Below are positions 33,981 to 42,679 of a DNA stretch of 64,000 nucleotides, piece after piece; position 1 is the first letter of the stretch; the number at the start of each line of letters is the position of its first letter. Under the pieces are notes generated by a model. That model was not told where the DNA came from. It saw nothing but the letters and a program-made list of their open reading frames with translations, and did not search any database. Made by a program: the position numbers and the translations under genes. This DNA comes from Flavobacteriales bacterium UBA952 (GTDB taxonomy: Bacteria > Bacteroidota > Bacteroidia > Flavobacteriales_D > Crocinitomicaceae), in contig DBCS01000009.1 of NCBI GenBank assembly GCA_002293185.1, positions 159,919 to 223,918 on the forward strand, given 5' to 3'.

Positions 33981-35045
33981 TTAATTGTTGAGTACCCAAC
34001 CTTGTAAACCGCGTGCAGTTGCTTGCTGTTGGATGTGTTGTAGTTCAGAAAGATTTTGTGCAGCACCAGCACTTACTTTGGTGAGCGGGCCATTTTGAAT
34101 GAGCCGCGCTGCAAAACCATCGCGTTCTAATTTTAGTTTTAAATTTTGTGCATTTTGTAAATTAGAAAAACAGCCCACGATGAAATCATAGGGTGCTACT
34201 GAAGGTGTTTTTATAGAGGTGTAAGGCTCATTATTGGTTGAGGATGTTGTAGGTTTCAAGTTATTGTTTGCCATTGGTTGAGCAGGTATTTCAACATACA
34301 ACGGATAGCCTATTTGCCACACATAAGGTAAAACTTGAAATTTATTTGTTGCTTCAAATTCAAGATTTGAAGTAGCTCTTAGCGGTATTTTGCGAAGTGT
34401 GAGTCTTGACTTTTGGTAGGCCGGTGCAACTTGTTGATGCATCGGGTTAAAATCTGTTGAAGAAAACAAACCAGATTGTAATGCATTGGTTTGGGTTGGT
34501 ATCCAAAACGAATAAAAAGCAAGCGGTAAAAGACATGCAGCAGCTGCAACTCTCGACCATTTAATTTTGGATTCGGTCTGATTTGGCTTGAGTTCAATAA
34601 TACGTTCTTCTTCTTTAATTTCACTAGGCTTGCTTACAAAATGTAGTTGGTTTAAGCCGTACGATGAAAGCAATAAATTAAAAAAGCGATCTTGTTCAAA
34701 GCTTATTTGCCCGTCTGATTGACGAGAAAAAGCACCCAATTTGGCAAGCTTGATTGTTTCACCTGAGCGCAATTGGCGTTGCAAAGCATCTGTATGAAAG
34801 GTTAACTGCGTTTTGGCGTCGTCGTAATAAAGGCCATACTGTCTTGCGTATTCAGCCAAAAATAGACCGTCATCGGCGAGTAAAAAACGATTGAAAAGCA
34901 AAGCTTTTTTCGGGGGGCTAATGATGCCTTTGTTGAAGTCGAGCTCAGCGGCTACTTGCTTGGCAACAAAACCACCAAAACCTGGCACCACAACACAATT
35001 GTGGCGCAGTAAAAGTTGTATGATGATATCTTCAAAACCCTGCAT
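33981..35045 (-). CDS. SPOR-domain protein with HU-CCDC81-like N-terminus
   Basis: A 354-residue inner-membrane protein. The N-terminal 60 residues ('HNCVVVPGFGGFVAKQVAAE', 'ISPPKKALLFNRFLLADDGLF') match the HU-CCDC81 domain known in Bacteroidota, usually followed by a second such domain (about 70-140). One membrane helix at about 172-190 ('VAAAACLLPLAFYSFWIP') precedes a periplasmic linker and a C-terminal SPOR domain ('YDFIVGCFSNLQNAQNLKLKL'), which binds denuded septal peptidoglycan. It may link nucleoid or cytoplasmic factors to the division site; this is inference. The promoter is among the best in the window and ends four bases before its ATG. Confidence 0.87.
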   Translation of the reverse strand: MQGFEDIIIQLLLRHNCVVVPGFGGFVAKQVAAELDFNKGIISPPKKALLFNRFLLADDGLFLAEYARQYGLYYDDAKTQLTFHTDALQRQLRSGETIKLAKLGAFSRQSDGQISFEQDRFFNLLLSSYGLNQLHFVSKPSEIKEEERIIELKPNQTESKIKWSRVAAAACLLPLAFYSFWIPTQTNALQSGLFSSTDFNPMHQQVAPAYQKSRLTLRKIPLRATSNLEFEATNKFQVLPYVWQIGYPLYVEIPAQPMANNNLKPTTSSTNNEPYTSIKTPSVAPYDFIVGCFSNLQNAQNLKLKLERDGFAARLIQNGPLTKVSAGAAQNLSELQHIQQQATARGLQGWVLNN

Positions 35046-35049
35046 CTAA

Positions 35050-35080
35050 CAAACTTACAAAAGTCTGAGCAGATTACAAA
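35050..35080 (-). promoter_or_regulatory. Promoter of the SPOR-domain gene, predicted leaderless
   Basis: On the minus strand TTTG (35080-35077), exactly 19 bases, TAAGTTTG (35057-35050), then four bases and the ATG at 35045. Both boxes are exact. The -33 box lies in the 3' end of kdsB. Confidence 0.66.
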
Positions 35081-35796
35081 AAAGGCAGTACTTTTTCTAC
35101 ATCCTCAGGCACGTCGATATTTGGGGTTTCGATATGAGTCTGAACCAGTCGGATCTTATAGCCATAATACAACCAACGGAGTTGTTCAAGAGACTCGGTT
35201 TGTTCGAGTGCACAAGGCGCTAGACTCGCGATCTGTTTGAGTACAGCGCTTGTATAAGCATATAGGCCGATATGTCGAAGCCAAGGAAAATGATGCACTT
35301 TAGCGTAATGCATATTTGGCAAGGCACTTCGAGAGAAATAGATGGCATTTTGTTGGTGGTCGGCAAGTACCTTGATCCGATTGACATTCGTTAAATCGGA
35401 TGGCGTAACGTCAGGATGAACCAAGGTAGCAATTTGTACTGTCTTATCTAAAAAAGCACCGAGTAGTTGGTCGAGTTGCTCAGCGGCAACAAGTGGTTCA
35501 TCTCCTTGTATATTGATCACGAGCTCATAAGCTGGAAAGTGCGAGAGCACTTCAGCACAGCGTTCTGTACCACTTTGGTGTGCCGCACTTGTAAGAATTA
35601 CTTTTCCGCCAAAACGCAGAACCTCTTCATAAATGCGTTGATCGTCGGTTGCTACAATAAGATCATCCAAAAGTTTGGCTTTGCTTGCACCTTCGTAGAC
35701 CCGTTGAATCATCGACTTTCCTTTAAGTTTGAGGAGCGGCTTCCCAGGAAACCTCGACGACCCGTATCGGGCGGGTATGATACCGAGTACTTTCAT
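35074..35796 (-). CDS. kdsB: 3-Deoxy-manno-octulosonate cytidylyltransferase
   Basis: A 240-residue enzyme that activates Kdo as CMP-Kdo for lipopolysaccharide core synthesis. Motifs: 'VLGIIPARYGSSRFPGKPL', 'IVATDDQRIYEEV', 'TSAAHQSGTERCAEV', 'VINIQGDEPLV' and 'RHIGLYAYTSAVL'. The length is normal. Its ATG overlaps the stop of the upstream TonB receptor gene by one base (TAATG), so translation may be coupled although the functions differ. Confidence 0.96.
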   Translation of the reverse strand: MKVLGIIPARYGSSRFPGKPLLKLKGKSMIQRVYEGASKAKLLDDLIVATDDQRIYEEVLRFGGKVILTSAAHQSGTERCAEVLSHFPAYELVINIQGDEPLVAAEQLDQLLGAFLDKTVQIATLVHPDVTPSDLTNVNRIKVLADHQQNAIYFSRSALPNMHYAKVHHFPWLRHIGLYAYTSAVLKQIASLAPCALEQTESLEQLRWLYYGYKIRLVQTHIETPNIDVPEDVEKVLPFL

Positions 35797-38180
35797 TAAA
35801 ATTTGGCTTGAAGTTGAAGCATAAAAAGCCTAGGCGCTTGGATATCTCCCGGACGTGAGGTTACCTCTGCATTGAACAGGTTGTTGACAATAAAAGAAAC
35901 GCGGTACTGCTCTTTGAGTAGATATGCAAAGCGGGCATCGAAAACCAAATTACCCCCATTGAATTGCTGACGATAAGCTTTGAGCCCAGGAAGAATATAT
36001 ACTTCAGAAGTGAGCGACGGGTCGAGGTCGTCTTCAAAAACGCGGTCAATGTTGCGCATGAAACTGTTGTAACGCATGGAGGCACCAAAACTGATCTTTT
36101 GATAAGTGGCTTCAACGTCTGCCTTGGCTAAATGCTTAAAGCGGTATTTGAGCATATTGGTGGTTGTGTCCGAGAAATTGGCAACATACTGCGGGTTGCT
36201 ATTGAGTGAAATTGGGTTCATGTAGGTATAGCCTATCAATGATACCAGTTCAACGTTGCCGAGCTGACCGGCGGAATTAAAAGAAAGGTCTAGACCAGAA
36301 ATGCGCGCTTTTTCTGCATTTTGGGCTTGGAAACCAACCCAATCACTGATGTTATATTGCCCACTGGTTAAAAATTCAATGTCTTCGGGCGATGGATTAA
36401 GGGGGTTCAGGGGTTGTTGGGTGATGGGATTGTAATAAATAAAAGAGAATTCCATCATGTTGCTATACTGATTCAAAAACAACGCCGCATCTATCATGGC
36501 TTTCCAATTGCCAATTTTGAAACCTTGCTTGATACCTATTTCACCTGCCCAGCCAATTTCTGGGCGCAACTCAGGATTCGGGAAAATGTTAAGCGCCCCG
36601 ACAGATGTTTGGGTAAAACGCTCTGCCACACTAGGGTAGCGTATCCCTTGACCAAAACTGGCGCGCAAATGAGTAAATGGCTTGAGCGCATAATGTAAGC
36701 CGGTGCGCAATACTGGATAAACCGGAACGAACAATGAATCTTTGCCCGGAAGCTGAAACTGAGAGTCGGGTTTGTTACCGTCCATCTCAAAATATTCTAG
36801 GCGCACACCCGCGCTGAGGTCGAGTTTGTTTTTGTGGTATTCTAATTGCGAATAAGCCGCATAGTTTTGAGAATTGTGATTGCCAAAAAGTTCTGAATTA
36901 ACTACATTTTGGATGGCTGTTATTCCTGTGCTAAGCGTACTTCCTTGCCCGAACTTATGCTGAAAGGTGTAGTCTGCGTAGGATATAGTGGCCGCATTGC
37001 TTTGGCTAGAATTGCTAAGGTTTTCATTGGAGACCCAATAAAGGCGCGTTTTGAGCTGATGCAAGTTGTTATTTTTGTCGATAAACTTGGCGTAGGGATC
37101 TAAAAACAATCGTTGTCCAAAATTATAACTTACCGTTGAAACACCAGCTGTTGTATCTCCATAGCCACTTGGGGTATAGCCGAGCGAGTCGTTTTGCCAA
37201 ATGAGAAAGTTTCCAGTTTTTTGAACCTGAAAGTTATAACCAAGACCAGCCTTGAGCCGCTTATCTAGGATTGCTTTTGCATATATCGTTCCCGAAACCC
37301 GGCCGCGAAACTCCGACTCGCCGAGGCGATAGCCATCATTATGAAAGCCCGTAGTGGATAGGGTATATCCAAACCGTTTTTTTAGCGCGCTATGAAAAAC
37401 CTCTAATTGTTGGTTCATGGGTGGTGTAGTCCACCATTTGAGTGAGCTGCGGCGAGGCGCACCATATAAGCCATATTGAACTTTTACTTTAGTGACCGGC
37501 GTTAGGGTAGGTTCCTTTTCGGCAAGGGCAATAATGCCGTTGAGTGCTCCACTCCCGTAGAGAACAGAGGCAGCACCTTTCATGACCTCTACTTGGCTCG
37601 CTTGCTCCATTGGAATGGCGTTCCATTGTGTGTCACCGGCGTAGCCAGACAACAAGGGCATACCGTTCCAGAGCAAAAGTACACGGCTCCCGGTGCCGTA
37701 GGCAAAGCCCGAGCCGCCGCGAATAGATACCTGTCCGTCCATGGTGTAAACGCCTGGTGTTTGATCTACAGCTTGTTCTAAATCTGTAATTCCTTTGTTA
37801 TCAATGAGCTGCGGACGTATAATTTCCATTGAAACGGGGATATCTTCAATGGCTTGTCGGCGCTTTCCGGCACTCACTACCACCGTTTTTTGATCCTGAA
37901 CTTGTGCTTGCAAGACCACCTTTAAAAGTGCGCTTGGCACCTCTTGTAATATAATGGTATCCGAAATATAGAATGGTGCCTTTATCAATAATTTAATGGG
38001 TAAAGAGGCCGGGGTGAAGCTAAAATACCCATTTTGACTTTGAATAGACGTACTACCTTTTATCGTAATTGAGGCATCCTCTATACGCGCATTGGTTTGT
38101 GCGTCTAACACTTCTATTTGAAGCGTTTGAGACCAAAGTGTCTGGCAACAAAAAAGAATGAAAACTAGAAGATAACGCAT
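35796..38180 (-). CDS. TonB-dependent receptor with carboxypeptidase-like regulatory domain
   Basis: A 794-residue outer-membrane active transporter. It has a signal peptide ('YLLVFILFCCQTLWSQ'), a CarboxypepD_reg-like domain at about 20-95 ('VLDAQTNARIEDASITIKG'), a plug domain at about 105-225 ('LEQAVDQTPGVYTMDGQVS', 'VEVMKGAASVLYGSGALNG') and a barrel ending 'LFMLQLQAKF' with the terminal Phe. The plug and the LRASFGQGIRYPSVAER segment suggest a siderophore or cofactor receptor; the substrate cannot be named. It is a close paralogue of the gene immediately upstream (38243-40363). Confidence 0.92.
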   Translation of the reverse strand: MRYLLVFILFCCQTLWSQTLQIEVLDAQTNARIEDASITIKGSTSIQSQNGYFSFTPASLPIKLLIKAPFYISDTIILQEVPSALLKVVLQAQVQDQKTVVVSAGKRRQAIEDIPVSMEIIRPQLIDNKGITDLEQAVDQTPGVYTMDGQVSIRGGSGFAYGTGSRVLLLWNGMPLLSGYAGDTQWNAIPMEQASQVEVMKGAASVLYGSGALNGIIALAEKEPTLTPVTKVKVQYGLYGAPRRSSLKWWTTPPMNQQLEVFHSALKKRFGYTLSTTGFHNDGYRLGESEFRGRVSGTIYAKAILDKRLKAGLGYNFQVQKTGNFLIWQNDSLGYTPSGYGDTTAGVSTVSYNFGQRLFLDPYAKFIDKNNNLHQLKTRLYWVSNENLSNSSQSNAATISYADYTFQHKFGQGSTLSTGITAIQNVVNSELFGNHNSQNYAAYSQLEYHKNKLDLSAGVRLEYFEMDGNKPDSQFQLPGKDSLFVPVYPVLRTGLHYALKPFTHLRASFGQGIRYPSVAERFTQTSVGALNIFPNPELRPEIGWAGEIGIKQGFKIGNWKAMIDAALFLNQYSNMMEFSFIYYNPITQQPLNPLNPSPEDIEFLTSGQYNISDWVGFQAQNAEKARISGLDLSFNSAGQLGNVELVSLIGYTYMNPISLNSNPQYVANFSDTTTNMLKYRFKHLAKADVEATYQKISFGASMRYNSFMRNIDRVFEDDLDPSLTSEVYILPGLKAYRQQFNGGNLVFDARFAYLLKEQYRVSFIVNNLFNAEVTSRPGDIQAPRLFMLQLQAKF

Positions 38181-38242
38181 GAAAGATTCTTAGTAGTAAT
38201 ATGCTAATTTAAAGGATTTAGCGGACTTTAGCATCGGTATTT

Positions 38243-40363
38243 TTACAGAACATACTGTAATTGAACAACAAAATTTCTTGGGGCTTGAATTGCTCCTGGC
38301 CTAGTTACGTATTCAGCATTGGTAAAGTTATTCAATATCAAGTTGCATTTAAATGCTTCGGTTATGTTATAATTGAAACGCAAATCAAATACAGGGACTC
38401 CTTTATTGAATTGTGCTCTATAATTGACCATCCCGACGAGAATTTCTTGCCCAATAATTCCTTGCTCAAAAGCTAAATCTATATTTCGCATATACGAATT
38501 GTAGCGGGCCGAAAAACCAATGCCGAATTTTTTATAATTACATTCGATATCTACTTTAGCCAAATGCTTGAAACGATATTTGAGCATTGAGCCTGTTGTA
38601 TCAGAAAAGGTAGCTGTATAAATTGGATTGGTATTCAAACTAATCGGATTCATATAGGTATAACCCAGCAAGGTGAGCACCTCTACCTCACCTATTTTAC
38701 CAGAACTATTCATGGAAAATTCGATGCCTGTAATGCGTGCGCGCTCTGCATTTTGCGCTTGAAATCCGACCCAATTGTAGAGGTAATTGATTGCTGACGG
38801 ATCAGTGGTTTGCAAAAGAGCCATAGTATCGGGCTTGAAAATACCAAAAGCAAATTCGGTCATGTTATCGTAGGCATTGATAAACCCGGCAACATCTAAC
38901 ATCGCCTTCCATTCGCCCACCATTACAATTTGCTTGAGCCCTAGCTCTGCTGCCCATCCGCGCTCGGCAAGTAAATCAGGATTTTGAAAAATGCGCAAAC
39001 CACCCACACTTGTAGAGATATAGCGCTCTGCAACTGCTGGGAAGCGAATCCCCTGTCCAAAAGATGCACGCAAATGAGTGCTGTTTTGCAACTCATAATG
39101 CCCTCCAAATCTCAATATGGGATATATAGGCAATGTGCGCCCAGCCCAGTTGAAATTTGTTTCTGGTTTTTCATTGTTGAGTTGACAGTATTCCAAGCGA
39201 AAGCCCGCTTGTAAATCCAGCTTTCCTTTAGACCATTCAGTTTGCTGGTATAGAGAGAAGTTTTTATTGAAATGGTTACCAAAAAAATAGCTCGTAATTT
39301 GGCTGTTGTTTGAAGTTGCGCCATACGAGAAATCAAAATATTTGATTTTCTTACTTGCTTGATAATCCAAATAAAACATTTGTCCAAGAGAGGCATCAAC
39401 ATAGACGAGTCCATTGCCAGTTGTAGTTAGGTAATAACGTGTTCTTAGCGCATGTTTGACCTTATTTTTGGAGACGTAAATTAGATATGGATCTAGGCTA
39501 AAGCGAACGGCCCGTTGCTCACTTAAAGTATTCGCCAAGGCTTGATAACCCATTGAATCATTGCGCCACAGAATAAAAACGCCTTCTTCTTGCGCCTGAA
39601 TATGAAAAGAAAGTCCAGTTTTAAGTTGCGGAATTTTTTTGGAGAAAAACGCATAAGTGCCATGAATTCGCGCGCGCAATTCTTGCTCTCCTTCACGGTA
39701 ACCTTTATCTCTGAACGCATTAACACCGAGTGTGAACCCATGATTTGCTTTACGTTTTGCAGTATATACATCTACCAATTCAAATGTAGGAGGAGCACCC
39801 CACCACTTCATACTCTGACGTGAAGGGTTACCATAAATACCATTTTGAACTTTGATGGAAAGTGCACCATTGAGCGGGGCATCCTTTTCGTTCATAGCAA
39901 TGATGCCGTTAAGTGCCCCGCTACCGTAAAGTACGGATGAAGCGCCCTTAATAATCTCTATTTGCTCTGCGTGCTCCATCGGAACCGCATTCCATTTGAC
40001 ATCGCCAATATCAGGTGATAACATAGGTACGCCATTCCAAACTAGTAATACGCGGCTACCTGCACCATATGCATAACCTCCGCCACCACGTATAGAAACC
40101 TGCCCATCCATTGTAAAAACTCCCGGGCTTTGGTTAACAGCTTGTTCTAGATTTGAGAATCCCTTGTTAGCAAGGAGTGAAGGACGTAATACCTCCATCG
40201 AAATGGAAATCTCCTCTATATTCTTTTCAAATCTTACGGCACGGACATAGACGGCTTTTTCCTCTTTAGCTTTTAAACGAGTACTATCCTTTTGAAGGTC
40301 TTGAGGGAAAATACATAATGGAAAAAAAATGACTATTAGTATCGTAAATTTTACTGAATACAT
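38243..40363 (-). CDS. TonB-dependent receptor, tandem paralogue without regulatory domain
   Basis: A 706-residue outer-membrane receptor that aligns along its length with the next gene: compare 'LEQAVNQSPGVFTMDGQVS', 'LRASFGQGIRFPAVAERY' and 'EFSMNSSGKIGEVEVLTLLG'. It has a signal peptide ('FTILIVIFFPLCIFPQ') but lacks the N-terminal carboxypeptidase-like domain, starting directly with a short TonB-box region and plug. The barrel ends 'VQLQYVL' with Leu instead of the usual aromatic residue. The two genes, 62 bases apart, look like an old tandem duplication with diverged ligands. Confidence 0.91.
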   Translation of the reverse strand: MYSVKFTILIVIFFPLCIFPQDLQKDSTRLKAKEEKAVYVRAVRFEKNIEEISISMEVLRPSLLANKGFSNLEQAVNQSPGVFTMDGQVSIRGGGGYAYGAGSRVLLVWNGVPMLSPDIGDVKWNAVPMEHAEQIEIIKGASSVLYGSGALNGIIAMNEKDAPLNGALSIKVQNGIYGNPSRQSMKWWGAPPTFELVDVYTAKRKANHGFTLGVNAFRDKGYREGEQELRARIHGTYAFFSKKIPQLKTGLSFHIQAQEEGVFILWRNDSMGYQALANTLSEQRAVRFSLDPYLIYVSKNKVKHALRTRYYLTTTGNGLVYVDASLGQMFYLDYQASKKIKYFDFSYGATSNNSQITSYFFGNHFNKNFSLYQQTEWSKGKLDLQAGFRLEYCQLNNEKPETNFNWAGRTLPIYPILRFGGHYELQNSTHLRASFGQGIRFPAVAERYISTSVGGLRIFQNPDLLAERGWAAELGLKQIVMVGEWKAMLDVAGFINAYDNMTEFAFGIFKPDTMALLQTTDPSAINYLYNWVGFQAQNAERARITGIEFSMNSSGKIGEVEVLTLLGYTYMNPISLNTNPIYTATFSDTTGSMLKYRFKHLAKVDIECNYKKFGIGFSARYNSYMRNIDLAFEQGIIGQEILVGMVNYRAQFNKGVPVFDLRFNYNITEAFKCNLILNNFTNAEYVTRPGAIQAPRNFVVQLQYVL

Positions 40364-40404
40364 TGCTGTTGGTTCGTTCTAACTTTACCCGAAGCTACAA
40401 AAAA

Positions 40405-41502
40405 ATGGAAAACTCAGATCATCTCTACCAAATTGCCTTTACTCAACTTCATGGAATCGGTCCGATTCGGGCACGGCGCATCCTCAAATTATTGGCGCAT
40501 CCTCGCGATTTCTTTCAATTGAATTTGTCCGCATTGCAACAAACTACGAGCATCCCAATTGTTCAGCTCGAAAAAACGGATCGCTCAGGCGCCTTGCTTC
40601 GGGCCCAAGGGCAGCTTCCTTATTTTGAAAAAGACAATTTTAGCTATCACTTTATTACAGACACTACCTACCCTTATCAGCTCAAACAATGCATGGACGC
40701 CCCGCTTGGTCTATTTTACAGAGGTAGTCAAATCAATTGGCAAAAAAAAAGATGTATTGCTGTTGTAGGGACACGACAACAAACGCCCTATGGAAAAGAA
40801 CTCGTTGCAAACTTTATTTCAGAATTACCCAAGGATATTTTAGTAGTGAGCGGCCTCGCTCAAGGCGTAGATGCAGAGGTACACCGTCAATGCCTGCAGC
40901 ACAGCATACAAACCATTGGTATCCTAGGCCACGGAATTGACCGAATTTATCCAACATCTAATCGCAAACTTGCTTTAGATATGCTGGCAGCTGGCGGCCT
41001 GCTCTCTGAGTTTCTGATCGGCACCAAACCTGATCGCATGCATTTTCCCATGCGCAACCGTATCATTGCAGGCCTAGCAGATGCAGTTGTGGTCATTGAA
41101 AGCAATAAAAATGGTGGTTCATTAATTACTGCAGAACTCGCAAACGATTACAACAGAGAAGTATTTGCCTTTCCAGGGCCAGTCCAACAATTGCAGTCAG
41201 AAGGCTGTCATGCACTCATCCAAAACCAACAAGCACATTTAATTACCTCAGCTAAAGATCTACTCAAAGTTATGAATTGGACCAACACCCAACAGAGGCA
41301 TTCGCTCGATGACCAACACAACCTGAGCAGCCTCCAAAAAGAGATCCTTAACCATTTTAAAACAAAAAATTCCTGGAGTATTGATGAACTCACGCAGCGC
41401 ACCAACTATCAAGTCTCTCAGGTCAGCAGTGCACTATTTGAACTCGAATTAACCGGTGCACTTCAAAATAAAGGTGCAAATCGGTATTTCTTGCCTTTGT
41501 AA
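40405..41502 (+). CDS. dprA: DNA processing protein DprA
   Basis: A 365-residue DprA/Smf protein, which binds incoming single-stranded DNA during transformation and loads RecA. An N-terminal HhH-like region ('LHGIGPIRARRILKLL') precedes the Rossmann core: 'IAVVGTRQQTPYGKE', 'VVSGLAQGVDAEVH', 'GILGHGIDRIYP', 'PDRMHFPMRNRIIAGLADAV' and 'NGGSLITAELAND'. The C-terminal 60 residues form a winged-helix DML1-like domain. The frame opens at 40363, but the ATG at 40405 fits the family. TAACTTTA (40379-40386) is a possible -7 box. Confidence 0.95.
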   Translation: MENSDHLYQIAFTQLHGIGPIRARRILKLLAHPRDFFQLNLSALQQTTSIPIVQLEKTDRSGALLRAQGQLPYFEKDNFSYHFITDTTYPYQLKQCMDAPLGLFYRGSQINWQKKRCIAVVGTRQQTPYGKELVANFISELPKDILVVSGLAQGVDAEVHRQCLQHSIQTIGILGHGIDRIYPTSNRKLALDMLAAGGLLSEFLIGTKPDRMHFPMRNRIIAGLADAVVVIESNKNGGSLITAELANDYNREVFAFPGPVQQLQSEGCHALIQNQQAHLITSAKDLLKVMNWTNTQQRHSLDDQHNLSSLQKEILNHFKTKNSWSIDELTQRTNYQVSQVSSALFELELTGALQNKGANRYFLPL

Positions 41503-41525
41503 TTTGCAAAAGGTGCGTAACTTTG
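41496..41525 (+). promoter_or_regulatory. Promoter of the SAM riboswitch-metH unit
   Basis: TTTG (41496-41499), 18 bases, TAACTTTG (41518-41525), both exact. Predicted start about 41530, some 15 nt before the riboswitch P1 helix. The -33 box overlaps the dprA stop region. Confidence 0.66.
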
Positions 41526-41544
41526 CAACAGTTCATTAAAATAA

Positions 41545-41644
41545 ACTTATTTAGAAAGGTGGAGGGACAGGCCCTAAGAAACCTTGGCAACCTCACATTT
41601 TTGTAAAGGTGCCAAATCCGATCCCTACTTGGGAAAAGATAAGT
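41545..41644 (+). promoter_or_regulatory. SAM-I (S-box) riboswitch upstream of metH
   Basis: The core fits SAM-I: 5' P1 strand CTTAT (41546-41550), the AGAAAGGTGGAGGGACAGGCCC block, AAACCTTGGCAACC, AAGGTGCCAAATCC, and the closing GGGAAAAGATAAG whose ATAAG (41639-41643) pairs with CTTAT. The RNA should bind SAM and lower metH expression when methionine is plentiful. No clear terminator hairpin follows: only GAAAC/GTTTC with TCCCTTT (41646-41667). Control may therefore be translational. Confidence 0.93.
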
Positions 41645-41680
41645 TGAAACGTGCTGTTTCTCCCTTTCGCCAAGCAAAAT

Positions 41681-42679
41681 ATGACCAACAGCGCACTACA
41701 ACAAGCCATTGAGCAACGTATTCTCGTCCTAGATGGCGCCATGGGCACCATGATCCAACGCCACCAATTAGAAGAATTTGACTTCAGAGAAGGCGCGTTT
41801 GAAACCCACACAATGTCCTTAAAAGGCAACAATGATTTACTTTCAATTACAAGACCCGACATCATCAAAGATATCCATCGAGCCTATTTAACAGCTGGTG
41901 CAGATATTATTGAAACCAACACCTTTTCAGGTACCACCATTGCACAAGCCGATTACCACCTCGAAGACGCTGTTTATCAAATTAATTTTCAGGGAGCCAA
42001 AATTGCCAAAGAAGTTGCTGACGAATTTACGGACAGGCCGCGCTTTGTTGCGGGCTCCATTGGGCCAACCAACAGAACCGCCTCCATTTCTCCAGATGTA
42101 AATGACCCAGGCTTTAGGGCAGTTAGTTTTGACGATTTAGTATTGGCTTATGCCCAACAAATTGAAGCACTTATCGATGGCGGCGTTGATATCTTACTCA
42201 TCGAAACCGTATTTGACACGCTGAATGCCAAGGCCGCTTTATATGCCTGTGATCAAGTTTTTGAAAAACGACAAATAAAGTTACCAATCATGGTTTCGGG
42301 AACCATCACCGACCAATCAGGCCGCACCCTTACGGGGCAAACAACAGAGGCTTTTTTGATTTCGCTCTCTCACATGCCGCTGCTCAGTATCGGACTCAAT
42401 TGTGCGCTCGGAGCGTCTATGATGCGCCCTTACCTACAAGTACTCAACGACAAAGCACCATTTGCAGTGAGCGCACACCCAAATGCTGGCTTACCCAATG
42501 AATTTGGCCTATACGACGAAAGCCCTTCGGCAATGGCAGCTCAAATTGAAGAATTCTTGCAAGAAGGATTGGTCAATGTCATTGGTGGTTGCTGCGGAAC
42601 CACCCCCGAACATATAAGCGCCATTGCAAAAGTGGCCGCAAAGTATTCACCAAGAAAATGGAACCCTACAAATGCTTAA
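41681..42679 (+). CDS. metH: Methionine synthase, homocysteine-binding subunit (split MetH N-terminus)
   Basis: A 332-residue protein equal to the N-terminal homocysteine S-methyltransferase module of cobalamin-dependent methionine synthase. Motifs: 'LVLDGAMGTMIQRHQLEE', 'ETNTFSGT', 'AGSIGPTNRTASISPDVND', and zinc ligands in 'GLNCALGA' and 'GGCCGTTPEH'. The ATG at 41681 matches the family start. The remaining modules are on the next frame, overlapping by 8 bases. Such splitting is common in Bacteroidota, so it is a natural two-gene enzyme and not a frameshift. Confidence 0.94.
   Translation: MTNSALQQAIEQRILVLDGAMGTMIQRHQLEEFDFREGAFETHTMSLKGNNDLLSITRPDIIKDIHRAYLTAGADIIETNTFSGTTIAQADYHLEDAVYQINFQGAKIAKEVADEFTDRPRFVAGSIGPTNRTASISPDVNDPGFRAVSFDDLVLAYAQQIEALIDGGVDILLIETVFDTLNAKAALYACDQVFEKRQIKLPIMVSGTITDQSGRTLTGQTTEAFLISLSHMPLLSIGLNCALGASMMRPYLQVLNDKAPFAVSAHPNAGLPNEFGLYDESPSAMAAQIEEFLQEGLVNVIGGCCGTTPEHISAIAKVAAKYSPRKWNPTNA

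Noticed and set aside
38243..40363. TonB receptor pseudogene
   Set aside because: The frame is intact with signal peptide, plug and full barrel; only the N-terminal regulatory domain is absent.
42624..42679. Frameshift in metH
   Set aside because: Both halves have complete domains, sensible starts and an 8-base overlap, and split metH is known in the phylum.
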